NCBI GenBank assembly: GCA_014656175.1
Contig: BNBX01000011.1
Span: forward strand, 85,534 to 149,533
Direction of reading: 5' to 3'
DNA from: Streptomyces werraensis
GTDB taxonomy: Bacteria; Actinomycetota; Actinomycetes; Streptomycetales; Streptomycetaceae
Length of the DNA stretch: 64,000 bases
Shown: positions 26,594-34,998 of the stretch, in pieces
How positions within the stretch are numbered: the first letter of the stretch is position 1
Layout of the letters: each line of letters opens with the position of its first letter
Notes under the pieces: generated by a model
Databases searched by the model: none
The model's input: only the letters and a program-made list of their open reading frames with translations
What the model was told of the DNA's origin: nothing
Translations under genes and position numbers: made by a program

Positions 26594-29050
26594 TCAGCCG
26601 GTGTGCCGGTACGTGGCGGCCGCCTGCTCGTAGAGCCGTGTCACCTCGTCCCGTTCGCCGTCCGGACCGCGCACCTGCAGCACGTGGTAGCGGCCGTCGA
26701 TCAGCGCGGCGAGGTTGCGCACGTACAGCTCGCCCCGGTCGCCGGTCCAGGTGAACTGGCCCTCGGCCATGACCCGTCCGCCGACCTCGATGGTCTTCAG
26801 GCCGGTGGAGGTGGCCCAGCTGGAGTCGCGGTACGGCTGCAGCTCGCGCTCGGCGTCCCGCTGGTAGGCCATGGGGTCGCCGCCGAACTGCTGGGCGCTG
26901 TCCCGGCCGGGGACCACGATGAGCTCGAAGTCACCCTTGGAGTAGACGACCTGGCCGCTGCCGTTCTTGCCGGTGCGCTGCCAGCCCTCGGCGACGGCGA
27001 CCTCGAAGCCCTCGGGGTCCTTGCGCAGCGTGAAGCCGTCGGCGACGCCGGGGCCGGTGGTCTGCGTCTCCGTGGAGGCGGCCGACTCCTCGGGGGTGCC
27101 CTGCCGGCCGTCGCCGCCGCTCGGGGAGTTGTTGCCGTCCGGACGCGCGTTCCCCGAGGGGCTCGGCGCGGCCCCTCCGGCGGCCGGGGTGCGGTCGGCG
27201 GAGGGCGACCCGGTGGTCTCCTCGCCGGCCTTCGGCATGAACAACACCGCGTACGCGACCGCCGCCGCCATGGCGAGCAGCACCAGCAGGAGCAGGGTGC
27301 GGCCCAGGCGGCGCGGTGAACCGGCGCGCGGCGCGGCCTTCTTGTGCCGTCCGTGCCGCGCGGGCAGTCCGGCGCGCCGCCTGCGCACCAGCTCGCCCCG
27401 GCGCCTTATGACCGGCAGACGTCCCGCGTCGACCGGCGGGGCCGTTATGACGTTCAGGCCCGCCTCCGGCTCGGGTGCGGACCGCACCAGCGATCGCAGC
27501 CAGCCGCGCAGCTCCTCGAAGTCGGGGCGCTCGGTGGGGTCCTGGCGGAGCAGCGACTCCACGACCGGGCGCAACGGGCCGCACTCCTCGGCGAAGGCGG
27601 GCGGCTCGGCGCACACCATCTGGACCAGCTCGGCCGTCGACTCCTCCGGGTAGGGGGCGTGCCCCTGCACGGCCCGGAACAGCAGCGCGCCCAGCGCCCA
27701 CAGGTCGGTGACGGGTCCGATGGGCGGCGCGAGCTGCCAGTTCTCGTGCACGGGGCCGGCCTGCTCGGGCGCCCAGCGCTCGGTGACGGGCCCCACGACG
27801 GCCATCCGTGCCTGTCGGGCGCGCTCGGCGGCCAGCGCGGTGGCGGGGCCACGGCGCGCGGGAGCGTGGGGGGCGGGTTCGTCCCAGCGTCCGGGCGCCG
27901 CCGGCGATCCGGGGGCGGCGGAGGCGGGTTCGGGGGCGGCGGGTTCGGGCGTGCCGCTCGCCTGGGCGCCGATGCGGGGCGTGGCCCCGTGCCAGCCGGA
28001 GGCGGCCACCCCGTACGGATCGGCTATCTGCCCCGGGGGCGTCGACGGCCGCTGCTCGGCGCCCTCCTCGGGGGCGGGCCGCGCGCCGGGCAGCGCGCGG
28101 GAGCCCTGCTGTGCCTCCTGAACACGGGCGGCGGCCCGGGCGCCCGCGCGGTAGGCGGCGATGGCCCCGGCCCGCGCCGCCCGTACGTCGCCCGCGCTGT
28201 CCAGGGCGCGGGGCGCCACCACGGGCGAGAGGTCACCTGGTCCGCCGGTCCCGCCGCCGCCCGGGAGCCGTCCGGCGCGCGCCTCGATGGCCGCGCGGCG
28301 CGCCGCGTCCGGGTCGGGGTCGGCGGCGAACCCGGGCGGCCAGGCCGGTCCGCGCCCTTCGTCGGCTCCCGCGCCCGGGCCGAGCGTCTCGAGCGCCGCG
28401 CCGGGCTCCGGTTCGTCGTCGGCGGGCGGCACCGGGTCGTAGCCGCACAGCGCCTCCTCGGCCGCGCCGACCGCGAGCCCGGTGAGCATCACCCGGCCGT
28501 CGTCGCAGACCAGCACCGTGCGCGCGGTGATGTTCCGGTGCACCCAGCCGTGGGAGTGCAGCACCCGCAGGGCGGTGAGCACGTCGGCGGCGACCTCGGC
28601 GGCCCGGTACGGGGACAGGGGCTTCTCGGCGAGCAGCGCGGCCAGCGGGCGCGCGGCGACGCACTCGCTGACGATCCACAGCGAACCGCCCTCCGCGAAC
28701 ACGTCGAAGACCTGGTCGAGGCGCGGATGGTCGGGCAGGGCAGCCGCGGCCTGGGCGGCCTCCACGGCGCGCCGCACGACCGGGTCGGCAGGCCGGCGCA
28801 CGGCGCCCTGGCCGCCGCCCGGCACGCCCCTGCCGCGCCGTGCGCCGTCCCGGGCGGTGAAACCCTCGGGCAGCCCTTCGGCGTCCAGCACCTCGGCCTC
28901 GACGACCTCCGGCAGCGGCACCTGCCGGACCAGGACCTCCTGGCCGCTGTAGGTGTCGAAGGCGCGGCTCTCGGTCAGCTCGTACTCGTCGGAGGGGGGC
29001 AGGGGCAGGCGGTAGCGGTCGGCGAGAACCCGTCCCGCATAGTCGTCCAC
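26594..29050 (-). CDS. Membrane-anchored pseudokinase (cluster copy 4)
   Basis: Kinase-like protein of 818 residues lacking the catalytic residues. The GTG at 29050 is chosen because GGGGGAGG precedes it at good spacing. No glycine loop is present. The ATP lysine is Arg (R42 in VLVRQV), HRD reads HRN (171-173, HRNITARTVLV) and DFG reads TGL (190-192). A large insert of about 240 residues, rich in Ala, Gly and Pro, splits the kinase fold between TGL and the C-lobe helices (DLWALGALLFRAVQG). A basic patch, one span (about 595-615, LLLLVLLAMAAAVAYAVLF) and an outer domain of about 200 residues follow. It probably acts as a scaffold or allosteric partner for the four active kinases beside it. Confidence 0.88.
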   Translation of the reverse strand: MDDYAGRVLADRYRLPLPPSDEYELTESRAFDTYSGQEVLVRQVPLPEVVEAEVLDAEGLPEGFTARDGARRGRGVPGGGQGAVRRPADPVVRRAVEAAQAAAALPDHPRLDQVFDVFAEGGSLWIVSECVAARPLAALLAEKPLSPYRAAEVAADVLTALRVLHSHGWVHRNITARTVLVCDDGRVMLTGLAVGAAEEALCGYDPVPPADDEPEPGAALETLGPGAGADEGRGPAWPPGFAADPDPDAARRAAIEARAGRLPGGGGTGGPGDLSPVVAPRALDSAGDVRAARAGAIAAYRAGARAAARVQEAQQGSRALPGARPAPEEGAEQRPSTPPGQIADPYGVAASGWHGATPRIGAQASGTPEPAAPEPASAAPGSPAAPGRWDEPAPHAPARRGPATALAAERARQARMAVVGPVTERWAPEQAGPVHENWQLAPPIGPVTDLWALGALLFRAVQGHAPYPEESTAELVQMVCAEPPAFAEECGPLRPVVESLLRQDPTERPDFEELRGWLRSLVRSAPEPEAGLNVITAPPVDAGRLPVIRRRGELVRRRRAGLPARHGRHKKAAPRAGSPRRLGRTLLLLVLLAMAAAVAYAVLFMPKAGEETTGSPSADRTPAAGGAAPSPSGNARPDGNNSPSGGDGRQGTPEESAASTETQTTGPGVADGFTLRKDPEGFEVAVAEGWQRTGKNGSGQVVYSKGDFELIVVPGRDSAQQFGGDPMAYQRDAERELQPYRDSSWATSTGLKTIEVGGRVMAEGQFTWTGDRGELYVRNLAALIDGRYHVLQVRGPDGERDEVTRLYEQAAATYRHTG

Positions 29051-29202
29051 GTTGCCTCCCCCGGTACTACGGTCGGTCAGTTCCGTTCTCCGGACGGCCC
29101 GTTCCCGCTCCGTACGGTCCGCAACCACTCACGATACGTGCCGGAGGCAACCCGCAGAGAGGGGATGCCACATCTGGCGTCCCGATCCGCGGGCCGGGCG
29201 GA

Positions 29203-31206
29203 TCAGGACTTCGGGCGGAACGTCTCCGTCAGGGTGCGCCACGTGTTCCTGCGCTGCTCGCCGTCCCACGCGTCGGCCCTGGCCGTGTACATCAGCCCGT
29301 ACCCCAGGCCGTCGTTGACGACGGTGCCCCGGTCCACGGACCGGTAGGTGACGCCGCCGTCGACGTAGGTGAACTCCCAGTCGGCCGTCTTCCAGCCGCG
29401 GTACTCCACCGCCGCGATCCGTATGCGCTTGTACTGGGGACGCACCATGAAGCGCTCCTGGTTCTTCCAGTCGGCGACCGGGTCGTCCTTGGGCGTGCTG
29501 GTCCAGCCGATGAGCAGCTTCTGCCCGTTCGGCCCCGTGAAGCGGTCCCCGGCCTCGTCGGACGACGTGAACTTCCATCCGGCGGGCAGACCGATCGAGT
29601 ACCCCTGCTGCCCCCGGTACGTCGTGGCCGCCTCGGCCCCGCCCGCTCCGCCGTTCCCGGCGTCCGAGGAGCTGCCCGGTGCGGCGCCGCCGCCCGTCCC
29701 GGTGGGGCCCGGGGAGGCCGCCGTGTCTCCGCCCGTGCCGGTGGACGCGGTGGCGGAGCCGTCGGTGCGGGTGCCGTCCTCGTCGTCCTTCCTGGTCTCG
29801 GCGCTGGGGGTGCTCTCCGCCGCGGTCCGGTCACCGCCGGCGCCCCGGGCGCCCTTGCCGCTCTCGTCGTCGCCGCCGAGGGTGAGGGCGAGCACGGTGC
29901 CGATCACGGCGAGCACCACGACCAGCGCGACGACGACCAGCGTGCGGCGCGGCACCACGTCGGTGATCGGGGCGCGCGGCACGGGCCGGGCGGGCAGGTC
30001 CGGCGGGGTCATCACGGGCCAGCCCGAACTACGGCCGCCCGTCGCGGCGTCGGCGTCCCGCGTCTTCCCGGGCGTCCCGGTGGCGGGGCTCGCGGCGGTC
30101 GCGGTCCGTGCGGCGGCCGGCTTCGCGTCCCCGGTGCGGGCCACCGGGGCGGACGCGGAGGTGCCCGACTTGGTGCGGGCGGCGCCGGCCGCGCCGGCCG
30201 CCACCGCGGCCTTGCGCACGGAGCGCAGCGCGCCGCGCAGCTTCTCCGCGGCCTCCTCGCCCCGCTTGGCTCCGCCGTCGCGGGTGCCGGGCTGCTCGGG
30301 CAGCGGCACGACGCGGGTGGCGTCGGCCGGCTGTCCGTCGGCGTCCTTGGTGTCGGGGGCGCTGATGACGGCGGTCAGCATGGCGCGCGCGGCGCGGTCG
30401 TCGAGCCGCTGTGCGGGGTCCTTGTTGAGCAGTCCGTGGATGACGTCCCGCAGGGGGCCCGCGTTCTTCGGCTCCTCCAGCGGCTCGGTCATCACCGCGG
30501 TGAGCGTCGCGATCGCGGAGCCCTTGTCGTACGGCGGGGTTCCCTCGACCGCCGCGTACAGCAGGCCGCCGAGCGACCACAGGTCGGCCGCCGGTCCGGG
30601 CTTGTGCCCGCGGGCGCGCTCCGGGGAGATGTAGGAGGGGGCGCCGACGAGCATGCCGGTCGAGGTGATGGAGGGGTCGCCCTCGACCTGGGCGATGCCG
30701 AAGTCGGTGAGGACGACGCGGCCGTCGTCGGCGATCAGCACGTTGGACGGCTTCACGTCGCGGTGCAGGATGCCCTCGCGGTGCGCGGACCGCAGCACGT
30801 CGAGGACGGCGAGCCCGACCTCGGCGGCGCGGCGCGGCTCCAGCAGGCCGTCCTCCCGGATGACCTCGGCGAGCGACTTGCCCTCGACGAGCTCCATGAC
30901 GATCCAGGGCCGGTCGTCCTCCTGGACCACGTCGAAGACGGTCACGGCGCTGGTGTTGCGGATCCGCGCGATCGCCTTGGCCTCGCGCAGCGTCCGGGTG
31001 ATCAGCCGCCGCTTCTCCTCCTCGTCGATGTTCGACGGGAAGCGGAGCTCCTTGACGGCGACCGTACGGCCGAGGGTCTCGTCCTCGGCCCGCCACACCG
31101 TCCCCATGCCGCCGCGGCCGAGCACGTCTCCCAGCCGGTACCGCCCGGCGAGGAGACGTGCGCTCTTGTCCTGACGGGATGTCCCCGCCCGCTCCGCCTC
31201 CGACAT
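29203..31206 (-). CDS. Membrane-anchored Ser/Thr protein kinase (cluster copy 5, first in transcription order)
   Basis: Hanks-type kinase of 667 residues. The ATG at 31206 follows GAGGGGA at short spacing; an in-frame ATG at 31218 is possible. The kinase domain (about 20-285) is intact: GRGGMG, K52 in VAVKEL, HRDVKPSN, DFGIAQV, APSYISPERA. A long Ala/Thr/Lys-rich linker (about 290-425) precedes a single span (about 432-455, RTLVVVALVVVLAVIGTVLAL). A Ser/Thr/Gly-rich segment and an outer domain of about 140 residues (YSIGLPAGWKFTSS) close the protein. It heads the five-gene block, with 152 bases or less between most members, so cotranscription from upstream of this gene is likely. Confidence 0.92.
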   Translation of the reverse strand: MSEAERAGTSRQDKSARLLAGRYRLGDVLGRGGMGTVWRAEDETLGRTVAVKELRFPSNIDEEEKRRLITRTLREAKAIARIRNTSAVTVFDVVQEDDRPWIVMELVEGKSLAEVIREDGLLEPRRAAEVGLAVLDVLRSAHREGILHRDVKPSNVLIADDGRVVLTDFGIAQVEGDPSITSTGMLVGAPSYISPERARGHKPGPAADLWSLGGLLYAAVEGTPPYDKGSAIATLTAVMTEPLEEPKNAGPLRDVIHGLLNKDPAQRLDDRAARAMLTAVISAPDTKDADGQPADATRVVPLPEQPGTRDGGAKRGEEAAEKLRGALRSVRKAAVAAGAAGAARTKSGTSASAPVARTGDAKPAAARTATAASPATGTPGKTRDADAATGGRSSGWPVMTPPDLPARPVPRAPITDVVPRRTLVVVALVVVLAVIGTVLALTLGGDDESGKGARGAGGDRTAAESTPSAETRKDDEDGTRTDGSATASTGTGGDTAASPGPTGTGGGAAPGSSSDAGNGGAGGAEAATTYRGQQGYSIGLPAGWKFTSSDEAGDRFTGPNGQKLLIGWTSTPKDDPVADWKNQERFMVRPQYKRIRIAAVEYRGWKTADWEFTYVDGGVTYRSVDRGTVVNDGLGYGLMYTARADAWDGEQRRNTWRTLTETFRPKS

Positions 31207-31593
31207 GCGTCCCCTCATGCAACCCGCCCTGACAGAGCCTTCATTGTCCCTCACCCGACAAGCGCCCGACGCCCAGGGTGCCCCTGTCCGCCCACCGGAC
31301 ACGGTGGGCGGCGGGGTGGGGGAACGAAGCGTTCCTCCACTCTGCCGGACGGGTCCCGACAAAGACGAAATCCGAAGCGCACCGATTCGGTCACGAACGG
31401 GCCGGCCTGACGCCCCGTCGCCCAGGTCGGCGAGGGTGCGGGGCACGGAGTCCACGCTCGCCACGGGCCGCGAACCGGCCGCACAAATGGCCGAGTTGCA
31501 CCCCCGGGCGCGCCGGGGAAGGCACCCCGCGCCGCGGGAGGACCCCCACCCCGTGGGGAGGCCTCCGCGCCGTAGGACGAGCTCGCTGCCCGA
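31207..31593. other. Intergenic region, kinase cluster promoter region and glpD 3' end
   Basis: 387 bases with no supported gene. CCGCCCACC (31288-31296) and GGTGGGCGG (31303-31311) form a 9-bp hairpin. A CCCCAC/GTGGGG dyad near 31546-31560 could terminate glpD. The AT-richer stretch at about 31340-31395 is the most likely promoter zone of the kinase block, but no consensus pair stands out. Confidence 0.4.
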
Positions 31594-33300
31594 CTACAGC
31601 GGCACGATGTCCGGCGCCCCCAGACGGGCCGCGTCCGCGGTCAGGTCGTCGGGCTGGCGCTGCGACTCCCGCTCGGCCTCCACCCGCTTCTCGTAGTGCT
31701 GCACCTCGCGGTCGATCTGGCCGCCGTCCCAGCCCAGCACGGGCGCCATCAGCTCGGCGGCCTCGCGCGCGCTGCGCGTGCCCCGGTCAAACGTCTCGAT
31801 GGATATGCGGGTGCGCCGGGTGAGCACGTCCTCCAGATGGCGCGCGCCCTCGTGCGAGGCGGCGTAGACGACCTCGGCGCGCAGGTAGTCGTCGGCGGCC
31901 TTCAGCGGCTCGCCCAGGGACGGGTCGGAGGCGACGAGGTCCAGGACCTCCTCGGCGAGCGACCCGTACCTCTGGAGCAGGTGCTCGACCCGGACCGGAT
32001 GCAGGCCGGTGCGGGCGGCCGTGCGGGCCCGGCCGTTCCACAGGGCGTGGTAGCCCTCGGCGCCCACCAGCGGGGTGTCCTCGGTGACGCAGTCCGCCAC
32101 GCGCAGGTCGAGACCGTGCACCGCGGCGTCCACGGCGTCCTTGGCCATCACCCGGTACGTCGTGTACTTGCCGCCCGCGACCACGACCAGGCCGGGGACC
32201 GGATGGGCGACCGTGTGCTCGCGGGACAGCTTGCTCGTGGCGTCCGACTCGCCGGCGAGCAGCGGGCGCAGCCCCGCGTACACCCCTTCGACGTCGTCCC
32301 GGGTGAGCGGCACCGCGAGGACGGAGTTGACGTGCTCCAGCAGGTAGTCGATGTCGGCGCTGGACGCGGCCGGGTGCGCCTTGTCGAGGTCCCAGTCGGT
32401 GTCGGTGGTGCCGACGATCCAGTGCCGGCCCCAGGGGATGACGAACAGCACGGACTTCTCCGTGCGCAGGATCAGCCCGGAGGTGGAGTGGATGCGGTCC
32501 TTGGGCACGACCAGGTGGATGCCCTTGGAGGCGCGCACATGGAACTGGCCGCGCTCGCCGACCATCGCCTGGGTGTCGTCGGTCCACACCCCGGTGGCGT
32601 TGACCACCTGCTTGGCGCGGATCTCGTACTCGCCGCCGCCCTCCACGTCCTGCACCCGGGCGCCGACGACCCGCTCGCCCTCGCGCAGGAACCCGGTGAC
32701 GCGGGCGCCGTTGGCCGTCCGGGCGCCGTACGCCGCCGCCGTGCGCACGAGGGTGAGCACGAAGCGGGCGTCGTCCATCTGGGCGTCGTAGTACTGCAGG
32801 GCACCGACCAGCGCGTCCTTCTTCAAGCAGGGCGCGACCCGCAAGGCGTGACGGCGGCTCAGATGGCGGTGCAGGGGGAGGCCCCGTCCGTGGCCGTGGG
32901 TCATCGCCATGGTGTCGTAGAGCGCGACGCCCGCCCCGGCGTAGAGCCGCTCCCAGCCCTTGTGCTGCAGCGGGTAGAGGAACGGCACCGGGCGCACCAG
33001 GTGCGGGGCGAGCTTCTCCAGGAGCAGGCCGCGCTCCTTCAACGCCTCGCGGACGAGGGCGAAGTCCAGCATCTCGAGATAGCGCAAACCGCCGTGGATC
33101 AGCTTGCTGGAGCGGCTGGAGGTGCCCGACGCCCAGTCACGCGCCTCGACCAGTCCCGTGGACAGGCCGCGCGTCACCGCGTCGAGCGCCGTGCCCGCGC
33201 CGACCACGCCGCCGCCCACCACCAGCACGTCCAGCTCGCGCTCGGCCATGGACGCCAGTGATTCGGCGCGCTGCGCCGGCCCCAGTGTCGCTGTCCTCAC
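31594..33300 (-). CDS. glpD: FAD-dependent glycerol-3-phosphate dehydrogenase
   Basis: Membrane-associated aerobic dehydrogenase oxidising glycerol 3-phosphate to dihydroxyacetone phosphate and passing electrons to menaquinone; 568 residues, full length. The FAD motif VVGGGVVGAGTALDAVTRG lies at about 26-44, followed by SSRSSKLIHGGLRYLE, the family signature. The GTG at 33300 is supported by GGGAGG five bases upstream; an ATG at 33249 would still retain the FAD site. No glycerol kinase or facilitator gene is adjacent, so this copy may serve phospholipid turnover. Two DnaA-box sequences lie just upstream. Confidence 0.95.
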   Translation of the reverse strand: MRTATLGPAQRAESLASMAERELDVLVVGGGVVGAGTALDAVTRGLSTGLVEARDWASGTSSRSSKLIHGGLRYLEMLDFALVREALKERGLLLEKLAPHLVRPVPFLYPLQHKGWERLYAGAGVALYDTMAMTHGHGRGLPLHRHLSRRHALRVAPCLKKDALVGALQYYDAQMDDARFVLTLVRTAAAYGARTANGARVTGFLREGERVVGARVQDVEGGGEYEIRAKQVVNATGVWTDDTQAMVGERGQFHVRASKGIHLVVPKDRIHSTSGLILRTEKSVLFVIPWGRHWIVGTTDTDWDLDKAHPAASSADIDYLLEHVNSVLAVPLTRDDVEGVYAGLRPLLAGESDATSKLSREHTVAHPVPGLVVVAGGKYTTYRVMAKDAVDAAVHGLDLRVADCVTEDTPLVGAEGYHALWNGRARTAARTGLHPVRVEHLLQRYGSLAEEVLDLVASDPSLGEPLKAADDYLRAEVVYAASHEGARHLEDVLTRRTRISIETFDRGTRSAREAAELMAPVLGWDGGQIDREVQHYEKRVEAERESQRQPDDLTADAARLGAPDIVPL

Positions 33301-33417
33301 CGCTGCCTCCCGCTCATCGGTCGCATCGGCCGCACCCGTGGGGCGAAGCCCGGTCTCCCACCCTCATGCCCAAATTCTGACCGGGTTGCCCGACTTCAGC
33401 CACACGCCGCCTCGGGC

Positions 33418-33450
33418 TGTGGACAACCGCGGGTCACAGGCTGTGGACAA
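33418..33450 (+). promoter_or_regulatory. Pair of consensus DnaA boxes
   Basis: TGTGGACAA, the complement of the Streptomyces DnaA box TTGTCCACA, occurs at 33418-33426 and again at 33442-33450 in the same orientation, 24 bases apart. They lie in the 332-base interval between divergent glpD and the UDP-sugar dehydrogenase gene, with no origin structure around them. The rest of 33301-33632 is AT-richer near 33520-33560, with a TAGTCT (33549-33554) that may be a -10 for the plus-strand gene. Confidence 0.6.
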
Positions 33451-33632
33451 GCTCGCAGGGCGGCTCACCGGGCCGCTTCCCGGGCCGCTCACCGCACGAC
33501 TCACCGAAAACCAGCCGATCAATCCCGCATATCGGTCATATTTACTCCTAGTCTGACATTGCGCTCGCCTGTCCAGTTCTCAGCGCTTGCGCACCTGTCG
33601 CACTCCGGCTATTGGGAAGGACGGTCCACGCC

Positions 33633-34841
33633 ATGCCCGCAGATCTCGCCGTCATCGGACTCGGCCCGTTCGGACTGCCCCTGGCCCAGGCCGCGGTCGC
33701 CGCCGGCATCCCCACGGTCGGGTACCGGACCGGGCCGGAGCCCGGATCCCTCAGCCCCGCCGAGCAAAGGCGCATGCTCGCGCAGGGCTTCCGGGTCACC
33801 ACCAGCGCGACCGAGCTCGGCCGGGTGCGCACCGCCGTGATCTGCGCCCCCACCGCGCCCGCCGCCGACGGAGGGCTCGACCTCGGCCAGGTCGAGGCGG
33901 CCGCCCGCACCCTCGCCGCCCAGCTCCGCCCGCACACCACCGTGATCCTGGAGTCCCCCGTGCCGCCCGGCACCACGGAGGGCCCGCTGCTGCGGCTGCT
34001 GGAGTCCGGCTCCGGCCTGCGCGCGGGCCGCGACTTCCACCTCGCCCACTCCCCCAGCCGCGTCGACCCCGGCAACCGGGACTTCACCCCCGCCCACACC
34101 CCGAAGGTCATCGGCGGCCTCACCCCCGCCTGCACCGAGTCGGCGGCCGCCTTCTACGGCCGCATCACCGACAAGGTGGTCCGCGCCCGCGGCCCCCGCG
34201 AGGCCGAGACGGTGCAGCTCCTGGAGACCAACTTCCGGCACGTCAACATCGCCCTGGTCAACGAGATGGCCGCCCTCTGCCACGACCTGGGCATCGACCT
34301 GTGGGACGTGCTCCGCTGCGCGGAGACCAAACCCTTCGGCTTCCTCGCCTTCCGCCCCGGACCCGGAGTCGGCGGCCACACCGTCCCCCAGGACCTCACC
34401 GCACACGCCGGCCGCACCCTGCGCATGGCGGAGCTGGCCCAGGAGGTCAACGGCCGCATGCCCCGCTACGTCGTGCAGCGCGCCGCGGCCCTGCTCAACG
34501 AGCACGGCAAGTCGGCGCGCGGCGCGCGCGTGCTGCTCCTCGGGGTCACCTACAAGGCCGATCTCGCCGACCTCCAGGGCAGTCCCGCGCAGGAGATCGC
34601 GGTCCGCCTGATGGAACTGGGCGCCTCGGTCAGCTACCACGACCCGCACGTCCCGTCCTGGAACGTCCTGGACCGCCCGGTCCCCCGCGCCGACTCCCTC
34701 TACGAGGCCGCCGCCGACGCCGACCTCACGATCCTCCTCCAGCAACACCGCACGTACGACCTGCAGGGCCTCTCGGTCAAGGCCCAGCTCCTCCTGGACA
34801 CCCGCGGAGCGACGCCTACGGGGGCGGCGCACCGGTTGTGA
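33633..34841 (+). CDS. UDP-sugar (mannosaminuronate/glucose) dehydrogenase-like protein lacking the catalytic Cys
   Basis: Protein of 402 residues with the three-part fold of UDP-glucose/UDP-ManNAc dehydrogenases. The N-terminal NAD site is LAVIGLGPFGLPLA. The central helix ETNFRHVNIALVNEMA, the loop RPGPGVGGHTVPQD and the C-terminal Rossmann part VLLLGVTYKADLADLQGSP follow in order. In active enzymes the loop reads GGHC or GGxC; here the cysteine position is Thr (GGHTVPQD, about residue 250). Thiohemiacetal chemistry therefore looks lost, so it may do a single oxidation, bind without catalysis, or use another substrate. The ATG at 33633 has GGGAAGGA before it. No polysaccharide genes are adjacent. 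Confidence 0.85.
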   Translation: MPADLAVIGLGPFGLPLAQAAVAAGIPTVGYRTGPEPGSLSPAEQRRMLAQGFRVTTSATELGRVRTAVICAPTAPAADGGLDLGQVEAAARTLAAQLRPHTTVILESPVPPGTTEGPLLRLLESGSGLRAGRDFHLAHSPSRVDPGNRDFTPAHTPKVIGGLTPACTESAAAFYGRITDKVVRARGPREAETVQLLETNFRHVNIALVNEMAALCHDLGIDLWDVLRCAETKPFGFLAFRPGPGVGGHTVPQDLTAHAGRTLRMAELAQEVNGRMPRYVVQRAAALLNEHGKSARGARVLLLGVTYKADLADLQGSPAQEIAVRLMELGASVSYHDPHVPSWNVLDRPVPRADSLYEAAADADLTILLQQHRTYDLQGLSVKAQLLLDTRGATPTGAAHRL

Positions 34842-34932
34842 GAGGGGGGCGCGCGGCGGGCTTCCGTGTCACGGGGGCTGCCGGTGGGCGGGGCGCCGTC
34901 ACCGTCCGAAAAACCGCAAGATCGAACACGCG

Positions 34933-34970
34933 AAAGGGGCCGGTCACCCGTTCAGGTGACCGGCCCCTTT
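34933..34970. terminator. Bidirectional terminator between convergent genes
   Basis: AAAGGGGCCGGTCACC (34933-34948) and GGTGACCGGCCCCTTT (34955-34970) are a perfect 16-bp inverted repeat with a 6-base loop. It ends in A and T runs on the two sides, between the UDP-sugar dehydrogenase and guaB3. Confidence 0.9.
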
Positions 34971-34998
34971 CCGTGCCGTACGGAAGTCCGCGCAGCGG

